A program made the position numbers and the translations under genes. Of a DNA stretch of 64,000 nucleotides, positions 12,461 through 25,573 are shown piece after piece. Source of the DNA: Cinnamomum chago (lineage: Eukaryota; Streptophyta; Magnoliopsida; Laurales; Lauraceae); contig CP142452.1 in the NCBI GenBank assembly GCA_038049695.1, positions 72,793,501 to 72,857,500 of the forward strand, given 5' to 3'. The notes under the pieces are model-generated. The model had not been told where the DNA came from, ran no database searches, and saw only the letters and a program-made list of their open reading frames with translations. Each line of letters begins with the position of its first letter. Position 1 is the first letter of the stretch.

Positions 12461-13695
12461 CTAGATGAAAAATGGCTTAGGACCTTTCATCAGATTGTCT
12501 ATTAGAAACATGCACTGGCACATAGAAAGCGAGAACAAATAACACAACAAGAGCTACATAATATTTTCCTAGTAACTGTGATACAAGGTCCGCCTTGACG
12601 CATTGCAGATCAGTGGGTTAGGAAAGGATTGATAGGTCTCATCAATGGTAGGCTTCACATATGCATCATCTGATGACCTTAAGTGTCTAATTAATGGCTC
12701 CATGTTGAACGATTATAATATGCACTTACAAAACCGTCAACTTTTGGAACCCTAAATCAAATGGTTAAGGTCATCAAACAGTGAGAAAATCCTTTCCCCG
12801 TTTCGCTGCCCCAACCAAAGAAGCGGTGAATGAAAATGGGAGCAACCTTTTCCCTCGTGTGGATTAAAGTAGTTCAAGAAATCACATACACCAAAAGAAA
12901 AAGATACATAAATGGCTATAAAATGGAGCTCACATGACATTACAAAAGGCCAACAATAGTTCATTCATCATCATCATCATGATCAAACCTTGTCCCATCT
13001 ATTTGGGCATCAGCTTTATGACTTCAACTTCTGTATTCCTATTTGCAGCCATGTTTCAGTGACTCCAATATCCATTATTTCTTTTCTCAGAACCAACTTC
13101 CCACCCAACAATATCCATCTTTTATAATTACAATGCAACCAGCATGACAATAATTGATACAAGAACATGTTAATCTAACTAGAGTTTGTCTGTAGCCCTA
13201 AACAGGTAAAGACCATACTAGGCTTATAAGCTTTGAAAGAGAAGCCCTGGATCTCAACCCGGCCTTTCTATTCAGAGAGATTATCTTGAGGCCCAGGTCC
13301 AAATTCTTCCCCACAGACCAGCCTGGCTCATTGACCGCCCTACCTTTTCTTTTTCTTTTTCTTCTTTAAATGGTAATCACTGACCGCTCTACTGGCTAAC
13401 CATGTGCAGAACCATGTGAAATCCAAACAAAGAATTGCATGCAAAGTGGACTGACAAAAGCTATACTCCATAGTTGTATATTAATGTGATGAACAGACAG
13501 CCAGAGGATATGATCGTTTTGAGCTTATGATACTTCCTAAAATGAAAGAATACACACACCTACTGATTGTTAAGGAAAGTAACTCGAGGAAGGTTAAACC
13601 ACAAGACATGACACACCAAAACAATAAACGATTTACCTCCTCTCTATGTATGATCTACAATCATTCTGCTCCAGCAAAAGAAAGTCTCCCTTTAA

Positions 13696-15971
13696 CTAGT
13701 TCTTCTTCACAGTTATGGTGAAAAAATAAACCTTAAGAACAAAAGCTAGAGCCAGCTGCAATAGAAAGATCCCAGCCACAATCAAAAACCAGCTTTCACC
13801 TGCCGAACGGATGTGGGTTCGAAGATTAAGGGCAACAAAGGATGCAGACATGAACCCGGCAACACCTGCTACGACCCACCTAAATATTTCCACCGGCACA
13901 ACAGATAAACACTGCAGCAAATATAATAAAAGTTTCAGCAGGTCAAAATAGTTTTTCATGTTATAAGTCATGAAAATTTTCAAATTATATATATTAAAGC
14001 AGCAGCCCTCTTCATGAGGGAGCAACACGTGGCGTGCAACAAGGTCTTCTCGAAACACCAAATCGTTGCATCTCCAATTTCAAGAAGTCTCCAACAAACC
14101 TCTTCTAATCCTCTCTTAAGTTTGAATTTTCCTAAAATCTCATTGGAAATCCCTTCCCTATCTAATTTCTCCCTCGCATTACAATCCGTCTTACCAACAA
14201 GACTTCCTTTTTCCCCAAAGGAGACTACTGCCTGTCTTTTACACATTTTTGCTACATGAGCTTTTTTTTTTTTTTTCCATTTTTTTTCATTTTTATCATC
14301 CGTGGGCCACTAGGAATTTGACTTTAGTAAGTTAAAAACCAGCCACCAAATTGAATTTTTCACCTTTTTTTTATCATCAGTCAACCCACTGTGCGTTCGA
14401 CTAGCTGGGATTTGAGAGGTGGGCCCTGCTGACAAATCTCCCGCAAGGTTTTCCCTTGCCATTCTCTACTTTTTCCTTCATCCAGTAATGGGGGCCATCA
14501 TTGATTTTTATGATGGGGGGCATGTATAGGTTAAATTTTGTTCCTAATCAATTTGTGCAACCCGATGTCGGGTCTAAGCTGTAGAAATTTGAGGCCCACT
14601 TATACATCACTGCCTGACTTCATCTTTGTTGTTTTTCATCAATCTGTGGGGCCCACTGTCAAAGCCAACTTTTTTCCTTTCTTTTTTTTTTCTATTCCAA
14701 GTTCAAACAATATGTGGGTCTCGCATGATTCATATTCTCATACTAATAATAGTTCCATTCCAATCTCTTTATCCTTATGCTATAAAAAAAAAAATTCCCA
14801 CATCTTAAATACTATCTCTATTTGGAAGGAATGTATAGAGAGCTGATTATTTCCGAAGAATGATATACCATGTAATGATATCTCTTTCTACGTGTAGAAG
14901 GTGCAATCCTTCCCCTAGATCTAATTTATGTTTAATTTTTTATCAAATCATCTCCAGGATCTTCATTTCTATCAGTAATTTCTTCTGCATTTTACCTCAT
15001 TTTTATGCAGAGTAGCAAGTCTACATTATGTTGTTTTTTTCTTAGTGATGATACGACTTAAACTCACTAACTCAAGGTTACAAATGTAAGCAGAAATAAT
15101 ATATTTTGTAATGGGATGCAAGTAAACTGGAATGAGATTTGATCAAACCATATTACATGGGGGAATCAAGATTCTCTCTACTATAAAATAAGAGGTCATC
15201 CCTGTTAGTGGATTTGATTTTATCTTCCCTTTCTTCTTTTAGATTAATTCACTCTTTGTATCATGAACAATTCAAATTGACTATTCTTTTATATGTTTTC
15301 TTCTTCATCATATGTTATATTATTCATAATTAGTCTTCCAACTTTTTCATTTTTTGGCCTGTTATTCTATATAATTGAGTCATTCTCCCAATACCGCATA
15401 CTAGATAAATTGATTGGATCATTTTACTTATTTTTCCCTTTAAACCTTTGGTTTTTGAATTATATGTTAATATTCATTTATAATTCATATAAATATTTCA
15501 ATTTAAATTTAAAAAAAAAAAATTATCATGGCTTGCCAGTACATACTTAAAGAGGGTGGCATAACTTGAACCAGCCAATATCCAACCTGGATTTGACCCG
15601 CTAAACTTGGTCCGCAATATATAGCAAAATATACTGGTCAGTCGGATCAAGAAAAACCTGATCCACATTTAAACAGGTCAGGTTAGGGTCAATCAGCATA
15701 ACCCACATAACCCATTCCTCCACACATCTCAGAAATCTGTACTTCAACCTAAGCTCAAAAGTTTCTTTTCTTCTTCAACCCATATGAAAAATCTCTTATT
15801 TAACTTATGAAGGTTATCCGAGTAAGGTCTGGTTGACCTGCAGCAATGCAGGTTGGGGGTTACCTGAACCCATTTCACAAATGAGTCAGATACGGGTTGG
15901 GCCTCAACCCTTAGGGACTACTAGTCAACCTAACCCGTTTTTACTCAACCCACCTGTTTTCCACCCCTGCA

Positions 15972-16007
<36 letters not shown>

Positions 16008-19000
16008 TATATACATATGTGTGTAGGGCTTTTTAGGTGTGCGCAAGCTCATTTAAACAATTTGCAGTTCACCTTGTGGGATCCACCTGGGCCATGTCAT
16101 TTCATCGGAAGGTGGGGAATAAAAGATCTAGATATGATCCACCTATGTGCAAAATTTCAAGTCAATTAGAGCATCATAACCCTTTGATATGTGGCCCTCA
16201 AGTTTAACGGTTTTAGAATGTATCTTTTTTTTTTTTAATACAATGGTCAAGTCCTATTCAGATCGATTATAAAACATGAAATTGGTGGTATTCAATGGGG
16301 TGGTTGTGTGTATCCCATTAAGATTGATCCTAGGATAATCCTCAAATGAGCACCATTCATGAGCACCCCCATTTTACCAACATGTGGAACCCCTATGATC
16401 AATCCAACCTCCTCACACTCGGTACCCCCCATGAATTGGCAAAAGCCCAAATTTGACAACCATCCGACTATTACTCACCAATGGATTAAAATCCAAAAAG
16501 TGATGCCTTTTAAAACCATTAAACTTTGATGGCCATAGATCAAAGGGATAGGATGATCTAAATGGGTTGATATTTTGTATAACCCTAGGTCTCATTTAGA
16601 TCTTTTGAACCCCCATCTCCCCCATGATTGGCATGGCCTCAGGTGGACCCCAAGGCAGTGCCCATAGATGGTGTTCAGGAGAGAGTGGCCCATATGGCAG
16701 CAATCTGGAAATGTTTCATTCTAATAATGAATGAAGAAAAACGTGTTTGGCTGGTATTTTCTCTCCCTTTCTACACATCTATAAAATCGCTACCTTTCTA
16801 TCTCCCTCCTCTATCTCTATATATTTTCTCTCACAAAATGCCTGCCAAACAAGTTTTCTCTCGTTCATTAAGGGAATTGAACATTTCCAAAATGATACCA
16901 AACAGGCCTTTAGTTTCCTTTTCATCTCAAATTTATTGTCCAGCAAGTAAAATGCAGTATCACATATAATGTGTCATGCATTGATTTCTCGAGTTACTTA
17001 AATGGTTTTCTCAAGAAAAAAATGATATTGATAAAACTGGGCTTTATTAAGCTAGAGACAGAAAAAAGAATCTATTTGCTATAGAGATAACCTCCGGAGC
17101 TAATAAAACTTACTGAAGCAGGAATGAATACGAAGAGAGAGTATCCATATAGGCACCAAAGCTGGACAAGCCCGGATGGAGCTGAGAAGTACTTGAGAAG
17201 AACATATAAGCAAAGAGGAACTATTGCAACGTAGCCATAGAACAAACCAGCCGACCAAGTGACCAGATTTATGTCATAGTCCCACTCCTTGTTTTGCAGT
17301 TTGTGTGCCAGGTACGTGACAAATGCCCCAATGGATGCAGCAACAAATATTAAGGTTGTGCATATCCAGAATGGTCCGTACCTGCTCAATGTATATAACC
17401 AAATTTGTAAGATGTGCAACAATGAACATATTTTTGTATTTTTTTGGGGGTTTGTTTGTGTGGGCACCTGTGTGTATGTCACAAACAAGGAATGATAATG
17501 TAAACCAGTTCACTACAACAAAGAATACGAATTTTGTTAAATGGCTAATCTAAGCATTGACCCTGTACATGGACCATCAATTTCCCGATCATATCAGGCT
17601 TTCAAGAAATCCGAGCATACCTTTCCAACCACAGTCAACTTAAACAATGGATCAACACTTCGTAACAGAATGAAAACTGAGTTCCATAATAATGAAAGAT
17701 AAAGAGAGAGTCCAAAAAAAAAAAAAAAAGATTTCCCAACTCCAAAGCAATAGAACACTGGCCGAATCATCCATTAAGACTAACATGACAATAATTTGAG
17801 CAGTATAGAACTCAATAATAAAATATTACAGCCATTAATTATAATTATAAAGTCGACATCACACACACACACACACAGAGAATTCACTAATAAAATGTCG
17901 TAGCCATTTATTATAATTATAAAGTCAACATCTTACGGGGGAGATAGAGAGCATTACAGCAGAAATCAGAGTTCTGATCCTCAGGAGAAAATGGAATTTT
18001 CTCATGTCCTGCGCACCCTATCCTTCTGTGATCTGGAGGATACACAATGGGCCCAGCATGGGTACAGAATGTTCATTAACCATCCCAGAATGGAAGAGAA
18101 CAGCAACCATTGCTTGCCTTCATAGGTGCTGTGGTATCTAAACTCTTTCTGTACAACCCACCAATCAAAAGGTATCCTCCATTATTTTTTTTTATCATAT
18201 ATTCATCTCTTGGGAGTTGGGATCATCATATTCAATGGTAAGATGACAAAAACAGAATAACGGGACAATGTGTTTTTTGATATTAATTGTTATGCCCTCC
18301 ACTAATAGCTCGAGCTTTTAGTGTTATTGGTTATCAACATGGTATCAGTCACGAGTTTGAAACCCTGAGAGGCATGTTACCTCCATCTTTTTGTCCCGTT
18401 TGTCTGTTTCATTTATCTGTTGGGTTTCGAATTCCAACGGCTTCCTGTTCGAGAGGGGCTGTCAATATAAATTGTTATAACGTTCACTAATAGCTTGAGC
18501 TTTTGCATTACTAGTTATCAAGAAACTACGTATCTTTTAAAATATAGGACCGGGTAAAAAACCCGCACATACAGATTAATATTAATGATGATAAAAAAAC
18601 AATCAACCATAGAAAGATCATATTGTCTCTTCATAATGACCATCTTAAAAATGGACATAAAAACTCACAACTGACACCAAGTTCTCACAGTTTCGGCCTT
18701 GACATACCCATTTGGGTCTCAATTTGAAATCTTGATATCTATTAATCTATTGCCTTCACCATTATATTATAATCTAAGGCCTCAGATTTAAAAACCATTT
18801 TTTTCTAAAAACCAAAACTCCCTGCTCATTTCATTAATATTCTAAAGCTTTTAAAATTTTCATAAGGATGAAATATTATAATCTAAGGCCTTAGCTTTGA
18901 AACCCCAATTTTTTTCCTTTTTATTTGCTAAAAACCAAAAAAGGCTGTTCAATTCATTAATATTCTGAAAGCTTTTATAAATTTTATAAGGATGAAATTG

Positions 19001-21356
19001 ACCAATATTTTGGCGGAGAAAGGGTACTGTATTTATGACTAAAAAACCTTTTATCAATACTCAGCCATTCAACTATAATAATGAAATCAGTAACAAACAC
19101 AGACACCAACTAATTAAAGACAATGCACTTACAGATCAGGATTTTCAGCTGTCTTTTCAGAAAAACTTCCTTTAAATGGGAAGAGGGAGTCTCCAATCCT
19201 TTCTAAGACATCTGATGTGTCAATGTCAAAGTAAGGCATGTAAGCTGCAACAGAGAAGGCACGTAACCAACCAGTTGGCTGGGCTTCATTAGAACCACCA
19301 GGAGCAGGTTTTGAGAATGTATCTGTCAAGTAGTCAAATGCATTCCAGGTCAACAACAACAGGAAGAAGAAGAATGAAACATGTATGCATATAAATAATG
19401 CAATGTTAAAGAATCAAAAACTCAATTCAACCCAAAAAGTTCACCTTGCCCAATCCAACTCAATTTGGATCGATCCCTAGGGATGCCACTCTTCCCACAT
19501 TTGTGGGCTAGCTTCCCACTTGTGTGGGCAACATTGGGTCCCAGCCCCTTGGCTGTTATGCCAAAAAAATAAAAAATAACTCAAAAAGTTCACCAAGTTG
19601 AGTCAACTTTAAGACTCACCAGTCACTGCGTCTTGGTTGGGTCCTATAAATGAAAGAACAAGATATATAAAAATGAAAAATATCAATTTTCAAATTTTTT
19701 CTGAGTTTCACCTTTGTCGCCAAGTCTTAGGTTGAGTCAAGCACTACTATGTTTTTAAACTATGAAACAAAGTTCAATAACTATGAACCAATTAATTTTG
19801 CTTAATAAATCAAACACTAGTTAAGTGAATGTATATTAACCATATGAAGCATTTTTCACTCAACTCTTTTTGTCTGATCAGAATCATAATTATTTTAATT
19901 GGTAACATGATTAAAATCCACAACCTCATAGTTGCATCAACGAACACCTTCCAGTTGTGCTAAGAGCTCGTCTTTTCGGAAGATTATTACTACCATAAAA
20001 GTAATTTTATTAATAAAAAGATGATGCACAAAAGTCTGAATGTCCAACGTAGGCAAGCAACGGCGCTGGTGAGGAAAAGATTTTCTCTATTGGCCCCGCC
20101 AAGAGAAAGCAGTAGGCTGAAGAGGACATAGATGGAAGTAGAAACAAAAGATCTGAAGAATTACAACCTATCTACAGATTTGGCTCTGGGATAGATTGGA
20201 ATGGAGAAACAAAATTCATGTAACCAACCACAACATAGATGGGACAAGGTTTTCATCATCGTCATGATGTACATGGTCATCCAAAAAATAAAGTTGCAAT
20301 CATCTAGACAAAGGTAGCAATTGCCAACAAATAATGTCCTTATTCCTTAGGCATAGCATAATGGTAGACACATGTCCTCCCACAAAGCAGGTTGGGTGTT
20401 TGAGCATGACTAACCCTTGTGGCAATATCATTTGCTGGCCAGTGTAGCACTCTTAAAAAACATATTCATTTTTTTTTTTTTTTGGATGGTAAAAAAATAT
20501 TCCTTTTTTGTTAACTAAAATTCCCGTCCTTCACTCAGTAGTCTTCTGAAAATCAAGCTGGTTAGAAAGAAAGAAAAAAAATATCTTCACAGATGTCTCA
20601 GATGAAGTATTGGACCTAAGCTAAAAGCCTCCAAGCCACTTTCTATCATGTCAAGCACAGTGCTACTACTAATGTCATAGCAGATTGCCAGGTCAAAGAA
20701 GTGCATCATCATCAAAACTTAGTTTTGGCTCTCAACAGCATTGCACATTTGTGATCTTTTGGGGTTTGAGATTTGATCCTCTTGTTGGATCCTCTTTTGA
20801 TACAGTTTTCATCTCTAATACTGTATAGCTCCAATTTGGATCCTTTTTTTTATATAGTATTCATCTCTTACATTGTATAGTTCCAATCTAAACACAAATC
20901 ATGCATCCCCTAACTTGTCAATGCAAATACTACAGACACCTTTTCTATGCTCAAAATGGAACTGCAATCAAAAGAAGTAGGAAGAATACCATCAGCATCT
21001 CGCGGAGGGCGATACGTGCCGGAGATTTTCCCTTCGGCTTCAGAAGGCGGAAATGTCTGCAGATTCGTCTCTGCGATAACAAAAACCCATCAATCATCAT
21101 CACGAACATATCAAAAGAAGCCCCAATTTCAGAGAATCAAGCTTCCAAAGAACACAGGAAAGATTGAGAAATGGAAATAAAACCCTAACCTGTGAATTTG
21201 ACTGTAACGTGATCCGGATCTGGGACTGACTGCAAATACAAAGAAGAGATCCAATCAGATCTGATGAACAGCAATAAAAAAAAGAGAGAGATTTTAACAT
21301 TAACGTGATCGAGATCTGAGACTGACTGCAGATTTCAGGAAGATATGCAGTGAGAT

Positions 21357-21405
<49 letters not shown>

Positions 21406-21475
21406 CAGGAACGGTAGTTTCGGAGTCGTTTTGGTTTTGCTTGTCGATGGTGGTGTAGCCGCTAGATTTCATCAT
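13696..21475 (-). CDS. YIP5b: Yip1-domain integral membrane protein (YIP5b / YIPF1-YIPF2 type)
   Basis: Six coding exons (21475-21407, 21229-21190, 21070-20990, 19322-19133, 17381-17114, 13911-13696) join in frame to 287 residues. The start MMKSSGYTTIDKQ is followed by a soluble N-terminal region with KFTETNLQTFPPSEAEGKI and the Yip signature DLYGPFW at the start of the membrane part (residues about 126-132). Five hydrophobic segments follow, including TTLIFVAASIGAFVTYL, WSAGLFYGYVAIVPLCLYVL, LYGYSLFVFIP, VVAGVAGFMSASFVAL and LIVAGIFLLQLALAFVL. Yip1-family proteins sit in Golgi/endosome membranes, bind Rab GTPases and support vesicle traffic. The first Met of the MM pair was chosen; either is possible. 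Intron 1 is only 177 bp and contains a long CT run just after the donor plus a decayed second copy of the exon 2 acceptor. Introns 3 to 5 are 1.7-3.2 kb. The neighbouring PNC and MIRO genes match the order recalled from Arabidopsis. Confidence 0.93.
15551..15970. mobile_element. hAT-like MITE in YIP intron 5
   Basis: The right end, read in reverse, is CAGGGGTGGAAAACAGG, a typical plant hAT terminus. The left end is AGAGGGTGGCATAAC. The interior is rich in ACCCGACCC-type sequence. The flanks CATACTTA and CATACATA agree at six of eight bases, consistent with an old 8-bp hAT duplication. The right flank lies in a (CATA)n microsatellite, so the duplication is uncertain. Confidence 0.5.
18286..18523 (+). 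mobile_element. Miniature LTR-retrotransposon remnant (TRIM-like)
   Basis: Two diverged direct repeats of about 53 bp (18286-18338 and 18471-18523) share CACTAATAGCT, CGAGCTTTT and GTTATCAA. The first is followed directly by TGGTATCAG at 18340, the usual plant primer-binding site complementary to initiator Met-tRNA. Only about 130 bp lies between the repeats and nothing in it is coding. The repeats may be truncated LTR ends. It lies in YIP intron 4-5 territory, between exon 5 and exon 4. Confidence 0.45.
20345..20410 (+). mobile_element. tRNA-derived SINE-like fragment
   Basis: TAGCATAATGGTAGA matches a pol III box A (TRGYNNARNNGG). About 30 bp later, GGTTGGGTGTTTGAGC resembles a weak box B. 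The flanking sequence does not fold as a tRNA. It lies in YIP intron 3 and is probably a decayed SINE head. The assignment is tentative. Confidence 0.35.
20787..20888. repeat. 51-bp tandem duplication, two copies
   Basis: Two adjacent copies (20787-20837, 20838-20888) share GGATCC, GTATTCATCTCT-like and TGTATAG...TCCAAT segments with about 15 percent divergence. They lie in YIP intron 3 close to exon 3. Confidence 0.75.
21265..21401. repeat. Duplicated acceptor/exon 2 segment and GA tract in YIP intron 1
   Basis: On the minus strand, CTGCAG at 21335-21330 followed by TCAGTCTCAGATCTCGATCAC repeats the true exon 2 start, TTGCAG followed by TCAGTCCCAGATCCGGATCAC, exactly 100 bp upstream of it. 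The copy runs directly into CTCTCTCTTTTTT and has no donor, so it looks like a decayed partial exon duplication. Using its acceptor would add 100 nt and shift the frame. A (GA)n tract on the plus strand fills 21357-21401, up against the exon 1 donor at 21406. Confidence 0.75.
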
Positions 21476-24218
21476 CTTCTTGTTCGGATCTCGGAGCAAG
21501 CAGCAGCTGCAGCAGATGGCTTCTTCTGCGTGGAATTCGCAGCCCCCAGGCCCCAACCTTCGAACTTATACCAATTGCAGGTGGGACGTTGGGTCGAATG
21601 TGTCTGTTGGGTTTCTCGACTCACTGGAGGGTCCAGACCACCTTACCTTCTTTTTTTTTTTTTTTTTTTGCAATGTAAGTTTTCTTTTTTCTTTTTTTTT
21701 TTGCATTAGATTAGAATTGAATTCATATGAATTTTTGCTCAAATGAGTTCCACCTGTTTGGATAAATTAGGAGTGGAGTAAAATGAAGTAGATTTTCTCA
21801 TGTGGAGTGGAGTGGAGTGAAGAAGGTTGAAGTTAAAGTAAAGTGTTTCACTTTACTCTATTTGGATGTTTATTTTAAAGTTAAGGTTTGAAGTAGAATT
21901 CACTTTTATTAAAGGAAATGAAAGTATTTAGAGTTGAAGTGAAATGGAGTACACGTGGTTCACAACATTATTTCATCTATCAGGTCAGACTCATCCAAAA
22001 GGCGTAGAGTTGAAATTTTGAACTGTTATGGCCCATTTAACTTCGCTCTACTATAATTTTTTATCTATCCAAACAGCCCAGGTGGTAAGGGTTGAAGGAT
22101 ATGACTACATGAGATGAAGGGAATTAGATATATAAAAAATATATTGATTTTCCTAGGATTTGTGGCTAGGTATTCGTTTTCACATTTGCCGTTTCTTCAA
22201 GTTCATTAAGGTTACGTTTGGCAACCAAATATTTGGGGAAAAGATTTTCAGTTTCCCTGAAATTGTGATAAATCTATTGAAATTGACTACAAAATGAATG
22301 AGCAAGTGTTATTCACCGTGGAACTCATCTAGAGGTCATGTTTGGCAACTAAGAAAGGATTTTTACTTTCCACTTAGTCGAGGAAAATCCAAATTCAGCA
22401 AGTATAAATCCCAAGTATTTGGACCAATGGAAATCTTTATATTTTAAAATTTTTAGGTCCAGCCTGCCCATAGGATTTGAAAATCCTCATTTTTTTGGGG
22501 ACTTACACACTGGAACTAATTTTTATCAGCCATATGCATCAATATCTATCACTATCAATGTAAGTTTCTCGACGAGAAAACCCTATTACAGGACAATGAG
22601 AAATCCTCATATCCATGGATTTCTCACCTGTTACTAAACATTAGACTAGCTTGACTATATGTGCTTAAAGCAAGGGCATGTAGATGGATAAAATAATATA
22701 AAATAAATAAATAAATAAAAACCTCATATTAGATTAGCAGTATTGATAGGGGTTAAAATTCTAAAGCATAATTAGATTATAAAAAGTAATTGAATAATAT
22801 ACAAATTTATATGAAATAAGGAATTAATACAAATTTAATGTGAAAATTATGAAAATTACAAAAAGGTATTCTTTAAACATTTAAGAATATGTACAAAAAA
22901 AAGGTCAGAAGGAATTTTTTTATGCAACTCCAAAAATGATATATTCTCAAAATAAACAAGTAAAAAAATAAAAAATAAATGTCCATTGTTACTGACATAT
23001 ACCTAAAATCTAAATATTAACAACACATTTGTGCTTTTACGAAAAAAAAAAAACATTTTTGTAACATATGCTGAAAAGAAATGTATTTAGTTTGTGTTGG
23101 GCCTATCATTAGATTGATTTACAAAAAACACAATTAGAATACACAAAAAGGAGTAACAATAATGAACAATAAAATATAAATATAACAAATAAAAGAACAA
23201 ATAAATCTAAATCCAACTCCATTAAGTCGAAAGAACACTTTCACAAAAAAAATAAAAAAAATCAAGCTATTGGTCTTGAGGTGTTTGTGTATATATATAT
23301 ATATATAAATTTTTTCTTTTACTTGTTAGAAGACTTGAACTCATACACTCTCTCTCTTACACTAGTATCTAAATCATTCGGGCTACAGTCGGGACTCTTG
23401 ATAGTTTTCTATTAGTATTTTAGATCTTTGAAATTCTTAAATAAAATAAAGATATAGAGATATATATTTGTATCGAAACAACCTCAATTTATATTAATAG
23501 GGTCTCATTTAAGAATACACTACGTGCAATGTAATTAGTGGTAGTTATAATGTAAAGGCCTAAAATAAAAAATCGATAGAAATAGTTTAGAGTATAACCC
23601 TAATAAAAAAAACAATGAGTTATTTATTAGAGATGATAGAGAAGAGAAAAGAGAATGTGGCGTTTAAAGGTAGGAAATGTAGAAACGTGAATAGAAACAC
23701 AGAGAGAAGAGGAAAGAGTTTCTGTAACATTAGATTAGTAAAAAGAACGTTATTAATAAGGCTAATATTAGTCGGATGATTAATGAGTGATATTAGTAGG
23801 AGATGAACATAAGAAGAGTCAAAATCAAATTTGAAATTCACACTGAAATTGGAAATTGCTTTATATATAATATAATAATGGATCTTTTTTCCTCCCATTT
23901 GTCAAGGCTGCCGCCCCACTTCTATGACTACTTTAGGCATTTTTATAACACCACTCCAAATACGAAATTTTATGTATTGTAGTGGGTATAGTAAATTTCC
24001 AAAAGTCTTACCAAATCATATGAAAATTTAAATTGTGCGGGGTCCATGTAAAGTGAGGATTAATAAAATAGTCAAAATTAGAATCAACAAGGTCAACATT
24101 TAGTAACTTTAATATATTTTATTTTATTATAATGGCAACGATGGGCTATGTGCAACTCACACCGACAGTATCCTGTATCAATTTGTCTTGCGATGGGCTT
24201 AAGATCTCATTGTGATTT

Positions 24219-24262
<44 letters not shown>

Positions 24263-25573
24263 ACTTTAAATAAGATTGAACTCAATTATTTATCTTGTTT
24301 TCCAAGACATTACCTTACTAATACAACAAATTATATCACTCAAGCCAACAATTCAATAGTTAGTGCATCTTTCTCCCCTCACACTTGAAATTTTAGGCCA
24401 AGCTGAGCAAAATTAATTGTTAGATTGGACATTTGGAAATATATCTAAATTGTGTTCATCCAATCTAACAGTAAATAGAACTCTAATTTGATTTAAGATT
24501 TGATTTTGATCAGTCATAAGAAAATCACCACAAGGCAAGCCACCTTATTTGTAAAGACAAAATCATTGATCAATAACATTACTTAATACTTTAATCACGT
24601 TTTCTTCAAACTAATTATCGACAACCTGTCAAAGGAAAACAATGTGAGGCCACAATTTATAACGTTTGAAACTCTAAAAGGTAGACCTAAACATTTATAG
24701 ATTTGATTTGACCTAACCAACACAGTGTTCAACCATGTGAATGTAATCACTCCCCTCTACATTATTCTTTAACCTTCACACACAGGATATAGACATCCCT
24801 CCAATAATTTGACATTCACCCTAAGTTGACCCTCATCAGACTAAAGTAAAACCTTAAGAAATAGAGAATTCCTCTTATGTAACAGTATAAAACCTTAAAT
24901 CCCCTACATCAAGAGCTATGATGATTGGAAGAATTGTCGGTCCACCCCTAAGGCATGAACAGAGCTACCCATCTCCCCTTTCCCCCAAGATTGGCTTAAA
25001 TCCATGTAGTTCCATGTTGATCTCATTAAGAAACTTCCTTGAGTAAAAAAAAAAAAAAAGAACTGTTGCTTATAGAATATTCCTCGTAGTTGCATTTTTC
25101 TCATACAAAAAATTCACAAATGTAGCGGGCGAAAATAACACAATTATGTACAATGATCACCAAAAGTAAAATGGATTAAATAACATTTGAGTAAAACATA
25201 ACTTAAGTTATTATTGAATCCTCTGACAACAATGTTCCTGACTAAGTATGAAAAATGTTACTGGATTTCCATCCATGCCAAAGATTGTTTAGAATCAAAC
25301 AAGAAATACAAGATCATCATCATCAACAACGAAGTTGTATACCATCTGAGTTGGTATTGTGAGTTCTACTTTTTTCCACTCTTACCCATTTGCGGTTCAC
25401 TATATTCCTCTTTGTAATCTAGCATTGTCAACTTCAGCTTCAAAGGAAGATGGGATCCAAGGTTAAAATTCTGAAAAGAACTTATTGCATCTTCTAAAGA
25501 TTCTTCTCATGGTTTTCTGACAGCTCCAAATTCAAACCAACACATTTATTATTTTCAGCTATGTACCCATGTA
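21476..25573. other. Intergenic between YIP 5' end and PNC 3' end
   Basis: The part next to 21475 should hold the YIP leader and promoter. It contains CTGCTGCAGCTGCTGC read on the minus strand, but no clear TATA box. The rest is very AT-rich without credible genes. It includes a MITE candidate at 21749-22086, a TA repeat at 24222-24260 and several poly-A or poly-T tracts. Confidence 0.55.
21749..22086. mobile_element. MITE candidate with CCACCTG...TTTGGATA ends
   Basis: The left end, CCACCTGTTTGGATAAAT, and the reverse complement of the right end, CCACCTGGGCTGTTTGGATA, form an imperfect terminal inverted repeat. The 338-bp interior is rich in GGAGTGGAGT-like repeats and is non-coding. No target duplication is clear, so the superfamily is not assigned. 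Confidence 0.45.

Larger units (their letters stand above)
9534..13695. other. Intergenic, no gene recognised
   Basis: Nothing coding is convincing between the CLE promoter and the 3' end of the YIP gene. The stretch contains a LINE-like tail with a long poly-A (11540-11628), a Tourist-like MITE (12232-12460) and a TCATCATCATC...CCTTGTCCCATCTAT motif near 12965-13005. That motif recurs at 20225-20270 (reverse) and 31480-31510. Confidence 0.55.

Noticed and set aside
18424..18440. GGGTTTCGAATTCC resembling a tRNA T-arm
   Set aside because: No acceptor stem, D-arm or anticodon arm can be placed around it.
21495..21746. Plus-strand frame starting MASSAWNSQPPGPNLRTY
   Set aside because: It lies over the YIP leader on the other strand and runs into a poly-Phe homopolymer; no homology is evident.
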